Assembly (NCBI GenBank): GCA_021812265.1
Contig: JAKAOI010000066.1
Location: forward strand, 1 to 8,768
Source: Chloroflexota bacterium
GTDB lineage: Bacteria > Chloroflexota > Ktedonobacteria > Ktedonobacterales > JACDGC01
Reading direction: 5' to 3'
Length of the DNA: 8,768 bases
The notes below the pieces were generated by a model. It searched no databases. It saw nothing but the letters and a program-made list of their open reading frames with translations, and had not been told where the DNA came from. Within the stretch, counting starts at the first letter, position 1, and each line of letters begins with the position of its first letter. Positions 1 through 5,134 of this stretch are shown piece by piece. Both the position numbers and the translations under genes were made by a program.

Positions 1-189
1 GGCACAAATTATGGCGCGGTATATATTTGGGATTTTCTGAATGAAAATATGCAGTTAGTGCAGCAACGAAATAATTGCTTTATCTTTCGGCTGATTTTTA
101 CCGGGATAAATCACTTCACTGCTTGGCTTACCGCCGCCACGGGGAAAAGTGTCTCTGTTTATAGTATTACGCCACATAAAAAGCAATAA
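1..189 (+). CDS. C-terminal end of a WD40-like beta-propeller protein (5' partial)
   Basis: The frame is open from the first base of the window and stops at TAA 187-189, giving 62 residues that are the C-terminus of a gene starting outside the window. The visible part reads like the last propeller blades: GTNYGAVYIWDF has the small-residue, Gly, hydrophobic-x-hydrophobic-Trp-Asp pattern that ends a WD40 blade. About 40 residues later GKSVSVYSI closes the final blade, with an F-x-L-x-F strand between them. A short basic tail (TPHKKQ) ends the protein. WD40 propellers are protein-interaction scaffolds. In Chloroflexota they occur alone or fused to kinases, NACHT/NTPase or caspase-like domains, but nothing here shows which. 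The assignment rests on about two blades, so another propeller family is possible. Confidence 0.6.
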   Translation, partial: GTNYGAVYIWDFLNENMQLVQQRNNCFIFRLIFTGINHFTAWLTAATGKSVSVYSITPHKKQ

Positions 190-227
190 TCATATTCTGC
201 AATTTTTCTTGCAAAAAGTTATTGAAA

Positions 228-269
228 AAAGAAGGTTTGGGGGCAAGGTAATGTCTCTAAACCTTCTTT
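228..269 (-). terminator. Hairpin, likely intrinsic terminator of the 320-1099 gene
   Basis: A perfect 11-bp inverted repeat (AAAGAAGGTTT 228-238 and AAACCTTCTTT 259-269) with a 20-nt loop lies between two convergent genes. Read on the minus strand, the distal arm runs straight into a T-rich tract (CTTCTTTTTT), as expected for termination of the leftward gene. On the plus strand the stem can be lengthened by G-U pairs (239-243 with 254-258), but no U tract follows. Termination of the WD40 gene here is therefore less certain. The stem is AT-rich and the loop long, so it may be weak. Confidence 0.5.
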
Positions 270-319
270 AAAGATCTGCCGCCCCCTGTATATCCGCATT
301 GTGAAACAACAGTTAGTGG

Positions 320-1099
320 TTAATTTTGTGAATAAACCGCCAAATTGGTAAACAGCGCCTCGCCGGGGTTGGCGCCTGCTACAGCGCCAAGACCAATAGT
401 ACTCGCGCCCGATAAGCTCCATCCCGTAAAATGATCTGTTTCTGCGCCATTTATTGCGATACTAAACCCATTGTTGGAAACATCAAACTGTAAAGTATTT
501 GCTTCAACTCCTGATGTGTACCATTGAATGCTGGATCCCCCGTGCAAAGATATCCAATCTCCTTGGCTGCTTAGCTCTTCTATATCATATGTTCCTTGAG
601 ATGAGATCACGAAACGTACATTTTGGCTAAGGTAGACCGCGGCGTTTAAATTGTTGGATAACACGTTTTGTGGCTGTATGGTCACCTTTAATTGATATGG
701 CAGCGCAATTGGCAAGGTAAGATTGCAAGACGCCATATCAAATTGCGCAGTTTGCTGCATAGTTGCGTCTAATCCCTGTGAGGAAAAAGCGCATTGCGAA
801 TTTGCTGTGCTGTGAAAATTCCAAGCTCCATCGTTTACTAATAACGAACTGGAGTATATCTGTGTTCCCGAAATTGCCGGCGCCTTAATAGCTTGGGAGG
901 AGCCGTAAATAGCCAACGCAATTGCCGCTATGGTTACTGTTATGCTTATAATGGATAAAATAAGCGGGATAAATTTTCCGGACCCTGCAGGTGATTCTGC
1001 AGGAGGGACCGGCGGGCGCTGTGGCTGAATCATGACATACGGCTGCCCGCCATACATCTGCGCATATGGCTGTGGCTGCTGCTGAGAATAATTATTCAT
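320..1099 (-). CDS. Single-pass membrane protein with Q/P-rich cytosolic tail and ConA/LamG-like outer domain
   Basis: The product has 259 residues. Residues 1-42 are a Gln/Pro/Tyr-rich disordered tail. Residues 44-66 form one strongly hydrophobic helix. Residues 75-259 are a polar, beta-rich domain presumably outside the membrane. The end of that domain (GFSIAINGAETDHF, then IGLGAV, then EALFTNLAVY) has the strand and turn pattern of concanavalin A-like jelly rolls of the LamG/DUF1080 type, where the final strand carries a Phe-x-Asn-hydrophobic motif. Cys103 and Cys125 are the only cysteines and could form a disulfide outside the cell. No glycosidase catalytic pair can be identified, so a binding or sensing role is more likely than an enzyme. 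It lies 79 bp downstream of the prsW-like gene on the same strand and its N-terminal tail resembles that protein's. The ATG at 1099 has only a weak A-rich upstream sequence (AAAAGAAACAG) as ribosome binding site. Family membership is inference from pattern. Confidence 0.8.
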   Translation of the reverse strand: MNNYSQQQPQPYAQMYGGQPYVMIQPQRPPVPPAESPAGSGKFIPLILSIISITVTIAAIALAIYGSSQAIKAPAISGTQIYSSSLLVNDGAWNFHSTANSQCAFSSQGLDATMQQTAQFDMASCNLTLPIALPYQLKVTIQPQNVLSNNLNAAVYLSQNVRFVISSQGTYDIEELSSQGDWISLHGGSSIQWYTSGVEANTLQFDVSNNGFSIAINGAETDHFTGWSLSGASTIGLGAVAGANPGEALFTNLAVYSQN

Positions 1100-1134
1100 A
1101 ATTTATTATCTGTTTCTTTTTTTTGTTATTGAAA

Positions 1135-1160
1135 GCGCTGGCCCAGTATACCGGCAGCGC
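1135..1160 (-). terminator. Hairpin between the prsW-like gene and the ConA-like gene
   Basis: GCGCTG(G)CC at 1135-1143 pairs with GGCAGCGC at 1153-1160. This makes eight pairs, mostly GC, with one bulged base and a nine-base loop. It sits 18 bp past the prsW-like stop codon. On the minus strand it is followed by TTTCAATAAC and an A-rich run and not by a clean U tract. It could be a partial terminator or attenuator that lowers expression of the downstream gene, or an mRNA-stabilising stem. It leaves open whether the two genes form one operon. Confidence 0.4.
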
Positions 1161-1178
1161 AATTTGTACTTGTTTCGT

Positions 1179-2555
1179 TTATGTGTTTCGCGTTAATACA
1201 CCGGACGCCGTGGAAATTTGCGCGTTTTCGGATGTTTTTTCTGTCGGCTTCAGCCGCAGCGCGCCGGTCATCTTGATAAGCATCAGCGCGATAAGGATAT
1301 AAATTGCGAAAAACAGAAAGATTTGGGTTGTTTCATACATTCCCAGAAAATAAAGGGGATAGTTCAACGCATTTCCAATCGGTCCCGGAACCAAGTTCAA
1401 TAAATTAGAGCCATTAAACAGCGCATGCTGCAGAATTGCATAGATAATAGCCCCAATCCCTTTCAGCGCGCGCAAGCGTACACCTTTGCCGCGGAAAATA
1501 TAATACCAGCCCAGTGTCGCCATGCCGGCGCCCACGCCATGAAGCAGTCCCGCGCCAATACGCTCAAACGCTACCTGAATCCAATCTGCCTGGCCGGAAG
1601 AAATATATCCGATGGTTTCAAAAATATTAAAGCCAATACCTGAAGCTAACCCAAGGGCAAACGCCTCGGCCGGCGAACGGATTCTGCCAATGAGAATTAA
1701 AGGTCCGGATGGCTTAAATCCCTCTTCTACCAATGGCGCAACGACTGAAATAATCAGCAAGGTATACAGAACACTGGAGTTGCTGTTTAAAATGTTAGAA
1801 TTGAGTGCGCCTGGCCCGTTGGCAAACCAAATAGCAATCACGGCGCTGGCGGTCAGCTCTAATATAATTGCTATCAGTGTAGCTAAAAACATGCCGCTCA
1901 GCAGAGACATCCACAGGCGCCGCCACGTTGTTGGGTTTCCCAGACGATTTATTGTAAACGCTAAAATGGTCAGCGCAGGCAATACGCCGGAAAGCACAAT
2001 CAAAAATGAACTAAACATACCTGAAGGTGGCAGCGAAGTCAATTTTATAGCAAATTCTGTTATGAATACTGCGGCAGTCAGCGCCGCAAAAATATAAAAC
2101 GGCGGGAAGCGCGCTGCAGCCGATGATTTATTGGCAATTGCGCGAATCGCAAAATACAGCCCCACACCGCCGCCGCCAAGCGCTGCAATAACCAGCAGAA
2201 CTACCAACGCCGCGGCGGAACCCAGCGGACTGCCCAATAATACATCTATACCACCAATAAGAACAGAAAATAATCCGCCAATAAGCAGCAAGGCAAGAGC
2301 TATAACGCTGATGATGCCCAGCGTCAGGCGATATGCGCTTCGTTGCGGTTTTTGTGATAGCTGCGGGGGCGGAATCATAGTATAATATCCGCCGCCTTGT
2401 GCGGGATAATAATATTGCGGCTGCTGTTGCTGCGGTTGCGGTTGCGGTTGATATGTTCCGTAACCGCCTTGTCCAAATATAGGGTAACCAGGCTGCGGCT
2501 GCGGTGAATTTTGTTCGGAAACCGGCTGCTGAAAATCTGGCTGATAAGGTCCCAT
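1179..2555 (-). CDS. PrsW-family intramembrane metalloprotease with Q/P-rich N-terminal extension
   Basis: This 458-residue polytopic membrane protein begins with a 70-residue disordered Gln/Pro/Gly/Tyr-rich cytosolic extension. About nine or ten hydrophobic segments follow from residue 78 to 430. The catalytic signatures of the PrsW family (PF13367, MEROPS M82) appear in order: EEGFK at 277-281 (the EExxK motif), FNIFETIGY at 309-317 (the FExxxY motif), His339 in LLHGVGAG, and QHALFN with His377 and Asn381. Glu and His residues of these motifs are thought to bind metal and do the catalysis. Bacillus subtilis PrsW makes the first cut in the membrane anti-sigma factor RsiW, and a related role is plausible here. 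The B. subtilis protein is much shorter, and the extra length is the N-terminal tail plus additional helices. The ATG at 2555 is preceded by GAAAGGA about 14 bases upstream, a long spacing, with an A-rich stretch between. A divergent promoter region lies upstream. Substrate unknown. Confidence 0.88.
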   Translation of the reverse strand: MGPYQPDFQQPVSEQNSPQPQPGYPIFGQGGYGTYQPQPQPQQQQPQYYYPAQGGGYYTMIPPPQLSQKPQRSAYRLTLGIISVIALALLLIGGLFSVLIGGIDVLLGSPLGSAAALVVLLVIAALGGGGVGLYFAIRAIANKSSAAARFPPFYIFAALTAAVFITEFAIKLTSLPPSGMFSSFLIVLSGVLPALTILAFTINRLGNPTTWRRLWMSLLSGMFLATLIAIILELTASAVIAIWFANGPGALNSNILNSNSSVLYTLLIISVVAPLVEEGFKPSGPLILIGRIRSPAEAFALGLASGIGFNIFETIGYISSGQADWIQVAFERIGAGLLHGVGAGMATLGWYYIFRGKGVRLRALKGIGAIIYAILQHALFNGSNLLNLVPGPIGNALNYPLYFLGMYETTQIFLFFAIYILIALMLIKMTGALRLKPTEKTSENAQISTASGVLTRNT

Positions 2556-2637
2556 ATATGATCTTTTTTTCCTTTCGGCGATAGCGCCGGTAATATGCTA
2601 TCTAAGTATAGCAAATTTTGTGACGATAACAGAGTAT

Positions 2638-2666
2638 ATTTTATACGAAATTACGTAAAATGTGAA
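2638..2666 (-). promoter_or_regulatory. Candidate sigma-70-type promoter for the prsW-like gene
   Basis: On the minus strand, TTCACA (2666-2661) and TAAAAT (2643-2638) each match the -35 and -10 consensus at five of six positions and are separated by exactly 17 bases. Transcription would start near 2631, giving a leader of about 75 nt before the ATG at 2555. An 8-bp palindrome, TTACGTAA (2651-2658), lies in the spacer and could be part of an operator. The region is AT-rich, so a chance match is possible. Confidence 0.4.
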
Positions 2667-2716
2667 ATTCTACCACACATAATTGGGGATATTGCATAAA
2701 ATTGATTGTTTTTTTG

Positions 2717-2755
2717 TTATAAAATGGCAATATAAAACGTTTTATGTTTTATAAT
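2717..2755 (+). promoter_or_regulatory. Candidate promoter and operator for the 2811-3620 gene
   Basis: A perfect -10 hexamer, TATAAT, occupies 2750-2755, about 55 bases before the likely start codon. No good -35 is present: the nearest is TGGCAA at 2725-2730 with a 19-base spacer. This suggests an activator or a different sigma factor. A perfect 14-bp palindrome, ATAAAACGTTTTAT (2732-2745), lies just upstream of the -10. It is bracketed by an 8-bp inverted repeat, TTATAAAA (2717-2724) and TTTTATAA (2747-2754), whose right arm overlaps the -10. The arrangement resembles a repressor operator placed to block RNA polymerase. No cognate regulator is encoded next to it. Confidence 0.45.
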
Positions 2756-2810
2756 GAGGATGATCTTTTAGCAGCAGCCATATTCAGAAACTTTGGAGAT
2801 ATATGTGTAT

Positions 2811-3620
2811 ATGGAGCCAGATGATAATTCGCCGACTATACCCGAACAGAATGCTGTTCCGCCAACAACACAAAAAAATGTGGTATTTCCCGATACAAAT
2901 GATGAGGCTGCGCCATGGGAACTGCCGGCGCAACCCGCAAAAGCGCCTGGTGGCGGCCCAAAATTAGGCTTGGGTTTTTCAATCGGCCTTATAGTTTTAG
3001 GTATTATTATTATTTCTGTGGTAGCAGCCTTATCTTTTAATAAATCTCCCAGCGATGTTGCCGTTCAGGCCACTGCAACACTCACAGCCACTGCCACAAC
3101 AAACGCCATAACTCCTACAGCCACATCGGAGCCGATAAATTCAAATGACGCTTCGGCGTTGGTTACCCAATTTTATTCTTTTGTCAGCAGCCAGCAATAT
3201 CAAAATGCGTATTACTTGTTAAGCTCTGCGCAGCAAAAACAGCTTTCCGAACAAAATTTTGCCGCGCAATGGAGCCAAGTAAAACAGGTTACTATTGTTC
3301 CCAATTCTATTCAGGTAAATATCGATCCATCCGGCGCAACCGCAACAGTGTCTCTGAGCTATCAAGAATTGGTTGCGGTTGGCGGGCAAGTTGAGCAATT
3401 AGAGATGTTCAACGCAACCTTGAATGTACTGTATGATCAAGGTAATTTAAGAATCGATCAAATTACCGCATCCAACATTACTCCTACAGCCACGCCAACT
3501 CTTGCGCCAACCGCAACGCCGACTCTTGCGCCAACCGCAACACCGACTTTAACGCCGACAACAACACCGCCGCCAAACACTTCGCCGTCGCCAACTACGT
3601 CACCGGCGGCGGCCGGCTAA
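2811..3620 (+). CDS. Single-pass membrane protein with NTF2-like outer domain and Thr/Pro-rich linkers
   Basis: From the ATG at 2811 the product is 269 residues. Residues 1-50 are an acidic, Pro-rich cytosolic tail. Residues 52-75 form one hydrophobic helix. A Thr/Ala/Pro linker follows to about 110. Residues 113-221 form a folded domain beginning ALVTQFYSFVSSQQYQNAYYLLS, and the C-terminal 45 residues are a Thr/Pro repeat. The folded part looks like an NTF2-like/DUF4878-type domain: an F-Y...Y..AY-L-L helix pair, then beta strands ending in GNLRIDQI, a common binding or sensing fold without an evident active site. The C-terminal repeat probably spans the envelope or is a glycosylation target, as seen in other Chloroflexota proteins. 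GGAG at 2795-2798 is the only Shine-Dalgarno. It lies 12 bases before ATG 2811 and 6 before an in-frame GTG at 2805, so either may be used. A TTG at 2793 overlaps the GGAG and is unlikely. The gene converges with the sigma factor gene. Confidence 0.82.
   Translation: MEPDDNSPTIPEQNAVPPTTQKNVVFPDTNDEAAPWELPAQPAKAPGGGPKLGLGFSIGLIVLGIIIISVVAALSFNKSPSDVAVQATATLTATATTNAITPTATSEPINSNDASALVTQFYSFVSSQQYQNAYYLLSSAQQKQLSEQNFAAQWSQVKQVTIVPNSIQVNIDPSGATATVSLSYQELVAVGGQVEQLEMFNATLNVLYDQGNLRIDQITASNITPTATPTLAPTATPTLAPTATPTLTPTTTPPPNTSPSPTTSPAAAG
3471..3566 (+). repeat. Four 24-bp tandem units encoding SNITPTAT/PTLAPTAT/PTLTPTTT
   Basis: Four consecutive 24-bp units (3471, 3495, 3519 and 3543) encode an eight-residue Thr/Pro repeat at the C-terminus of the NTF2-like membrane protein. 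The two central units differ by only two bases and the outer ones are more degenerate. A 14-base stretch of the first unit (ACTCCTACAGCCAC, 3480-3493) also occurs at 3111-3124 in the linker next to the membrane helix, so both linkers may share an origin. Near-identical units suggest recent slippage or unequal crossing over, and length variation between strains would be expected. Confidence 0.8.
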
Positions 3621-3652
3621 ATATTGCATAGGTTGTATGTTTGCAATCAAGG

Positions 3653-3697
3653 TAACTGCCGACCCAAAAATTTAGTTTCAGCCGGCAGTTATTTTTT
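3653..3697 (+). terminator. Rho-independent terminator of the NTF2-like gene
   Basis: TAACTGCCG (3653-3661) and CGGCAGTTA (3683-3691) form a perfect 9-bp stem around a 21-nt loop, followed directly by six T residues (3692-3697). It begins 33 bp past the stop at 3620 and ends 14 bp before the convergent sigma factor gene ends. On the minus strand no U tract follows the stem, so it mainly serves the rightward gene, although the hairpin could also slow transcription coming from the sigma gene. Confidence 0.8.
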
Positions 3698-3710
3698 GCT
3701 TCAGAAAACA

Positions 3711-4532
3711 TTATGCGCCAGACTCCAATTTCAGCCGCAGTTTTTTTAATGCGCGTTCTTTTAATTGACTGGCGCGCTCTACTGATATGCCAAGTTCAGT
3801 TGCAATAGATCGCAGGCTGCGCAAATTGCTGTTTAAACCAAAATATCCCTGAATAATATATGTTTCACGCGCATCTAATTGCGCTACCGCAGCGTTCAGC
3901 CGATTTTCAATAGACTCTTCGCAAATCGATTCAGCGCTTTCGGAGGTGTAACTGTCTTTGCAGGGAATGTTTTCGGCTTGATAGTTCAACGGCTGCGAAG
4001 AATCAATAAAATAATGCGCCAACCGAATTTCAGCAAGACTGCACCCTGCGGCAAGCAGCGCCGCATCATCTGGCGCGGCTCCGCTGTTTTGCGCATTGCG
4101 CGCTGCCGCCCGTACCTTCCAATACGCCAGCAGCACATGTATTGGGTGCCGTATCAGCTGCCGCTGACGGTAAGCAAACTGAGAGCAGTATTTACGCGCC
4201 CAAAACTCGGCAAATACAAAAAAAGTTTGTTTTCGGCTGCAATCACAACGCTTAATTGCTTCAGCGATACCAAGAAACCCTTCTTGCGCCAAATCCTCCG
4301 GATCTATGCCCGGCATATGATACAACTTGATGATATGCGCCAGCATCGGCGCGCATTTGCGGCATATCACGCAAAACGCGCAGTTATCGCCCTCGGCGGC
4401 GGCGCGAATCAATTCCGCCAAATCTTTCTCGGCATATGCTCGTTCGTCTTCCTCGGTTCCGCTGACGTTGAGCATGCGCTGCACAACGGCAAATTCGTTT
4501 CCAAAACCATATGCGTGCTTTTCCATACCCAT
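3711..4532 (-). CDS. Sigma-70 family RNA polymerase sigma factor with a Cys cluster
   Basis: This 273-residue protein has sigma regions 2, 3 and 4 but no region 1.1. Region 2 spans about 38-132: EDLAQEGFLGIAEAI at 79-93 is the core-binding 2.1-2.2 signature, followed by the aromatic promoter-melting segment FFVFAEFWARKY at 104-115 and RHPIHV at 128-133, matching R-x-P-x-H. Region 3 follows to about 185. Region 4 runs from 211 to 268, with DARETYIIQGYFGL and a helix-turn-helix at SIATELGISVERASQLKERALKKLR (about 242-266) that would read the -35 element. Having region 3 makes it a group 3-like alternative factor and not an ECF type. It contains ten Cys residues. Four are spaced CX2CX2CX2C (51, 54, 57, 60) where relatives have ordinary helix residues. 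No anti-sigma gene is adjacent. GAGGG at 4540-4536 lies 3 bases before the chosen ATG and 9 before a second ATG at 4526, so translation may start at Met3. Its regulon is unknown. Confidence 0.9.
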   Translation of the reverse strand: MGMEKHAYGFGNEFAVVQRMLNVSGTEEDERAYAEKDLAELIRAAAEGDNCAFCVICRKCAPMLAHIIKLYHMPGIDPEDLAQEGFLGIAEAIKRCDCSRKQTFFVFAEFWARKYCSQFAYRQRQLIRHPIHVLLAYWKVRAAARNAQNSGAAPDDAALLAAGCSLAEIRLAHYFIDSSQPLNYQAENIPCKDSYTSESAESICEESIENRLNAAVAQLDARETYIIQGYFGLNSNLRSLRSIATELGISVERASQLKERALKKLRLKLESGA

Positions 4533-4769
4533 ATTCCCTCACACATTTGCTTCCCCTTGCCAAATGAAAGCGCTATGCAAAAGAGCCGGATCATTGCTGT
4601 GAATGGGGATATGATGTTGCGCAGCAATGCGTGCGTTCCTCTTTGCAAACACACAATTGAATGTTTTGTATCCGAAGATAAAGGTATGAGCTGATAATAT
4701 TGCGCGCGCCGCGTCTCCTTGTGCCGGCGCCCGGCAAAAAACAGTCATAGTAATGAAGTGATTGAATTC

Positions 4770-4905
4770 AGGACTTTCGCTTCAGCATAGAAAACCGGGG
4801 ATGTACAAGGGGCAGGCGCCCCTTGTACGGGGTTCTGGGGTGTTCCCAGACCTCCCTCTTGTTTCAGATACGAGAGAAATATGCTTTCTTTCAAGCGAAA
4901 GCCCT
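4770..4905. mobile_element. Candidate 136-bp MITE-like element with terminal inverted repeats
   Basis: AGGACTTTCGCTTCA (4770-4784) and TCAAGCGAAAGCCCT (4891-4905) are inverted copies matching at 13 of 15 positions, enclosing a non-coding GC-rich core with two hairpins. The flanks carry near-identical direct repeats, ATTGAATTC (4761-4769) and ATTGAAATTC (4910-4919). They differ by one inserted base, and the right copy is four bases away from the repeat end. They are only a tentative target duplication. No transposase is encoded, so movement would need one acting in trans. A non-mobile regulatory or palindromic repeat is the alternative. Confidence 0.4.
4803..4855. repeat. Two tandem GC-rich hairpins inside the MITE-like element
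   Basis: The first hairpin is a perfect 11-bp stem, GTACAAGGGGC (4803-4813) with GCCCCTTGTAC (4818-4828), and a four-base loop. The second starts on the next base: TCTGGG (4834-4839) pairs with CCCAGA (4845-4850), and GGGG (4829-4832) pairs further out with CTCC (4852-4855, one G-U). On the plus strand a pyrimidine-rich stretch (CTCTTGTTTC) follows. The pair could act as a terminator, be an RNA element, or be the conserved body of a repeat family. Confidence 0.65.
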
Positions 4906-5066
4906 ATAAATTGAAATTCTAACGATTTGAGTGAATGATCCCCGAAAACTATCACAAATATTATTACACAAGTAAATCGGCAAACAGTCATTGCTACTGA
5001 AGGGCAGTCTTGTAGATATATGGGAAAATGATTACTTTTGCCTGAGAAAACGGGGACTTTTATCCG

Positions 5067-5134
5067 TCAAATTTTATGTGCGGCGGCGTTCATCTGACAA
5101 GATGAGCCGCCGCCGGATCGCATAAAAATTTTGA
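5067..5134. repeat. Large imperfect inverted repeat downstream of metH, possible terminator
   Basis: GCGGCGGC (5080-5087) and TCATCT (5090-5095) pair with AGATGA (5100-5105) and GCCGCCGC (5106-5113). This makes a 14-bp core with a two-base bulge (GT) and a GACA loop. Outside it, CAAATTTTATG (5068-5078) pairs with CATAAAAATTTTG (5121-5133) allowing two single-base bulges. It begins 45 bp beyond the metH stop, the usual place for a terminator. However, on the minus strand the core is followed by ACATAAAATTTG and not by a U tract. It may therefore be a non-canonical terminator, an mRNA 3'-end protecting structure or an interspersed palindromic repeat. Confidence 0.5.

Noticed and set aside
219..422. 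67-codon minus-strand frame overlapping the end of the ConA-like gene
   Set aside because: It overlaps the conserved final strand of the ConA-like domain in another frame and runs through the terminator hairpin. There is no independent support.
1612..2097. 161-codon plus-strand frame opposite the prsW-like gene
   Set aside because: It is antisense to the catalytic core of the protease and encodes low-complexity Ala/Ser-rich sequence with no family pattern.
4564..4577. TGAAAGCGCTATGC resembling a catabolite-repression (cre) site; similar TGAAAGCGCT at 1130-1139 and ATGAAAGCGCT in 5641-5651
   Set aside because: Only AGCGCT is palindromic, the right half-site does not match, and one of the copies lies in conserved metH codons (LQRFHF). 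It is probably a chance 10-mer.
3879..4694. 271-codon plus-strand open frame antisense to the sigma factor
   Set aside because: It covers almost the whole sigma gene in antisense. The protein has no recognisable domain, is rich in Arg/Cys/His as expected from a complement shadow, and has no ribosome binding site. The opposite strand encodes clear sigma motifs.
4723..4741. GCCGG-CGC-CCGGC hairpin next to a run of A as a terminator
   Set aside because: On the plus strand the stem is followed by A and not T. On the minus strand the T run comes before the stem. Neither orientation gives a stem followed by a U tract.
4539..4748. 69-codon minus-strand frame in phase with, and just upstream of, the sigma factor
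   Set aside because: It is in the same frame and separated from the sigma start only by a TGA and a few codons, so a read-through N-terminal extension was considered. The sequence shows no sigma region 1 pattern, and the sigma gene has its own GAGGG site after that stop.
4782..4991. 69-codon minus-strand frame across the MITE-like element
   Set aside because: It overlaps the double hairpin and inverted repeats and has no ribosome binding site or domain, so it is better explained as an open frame by chance in structured non-coding DNA.
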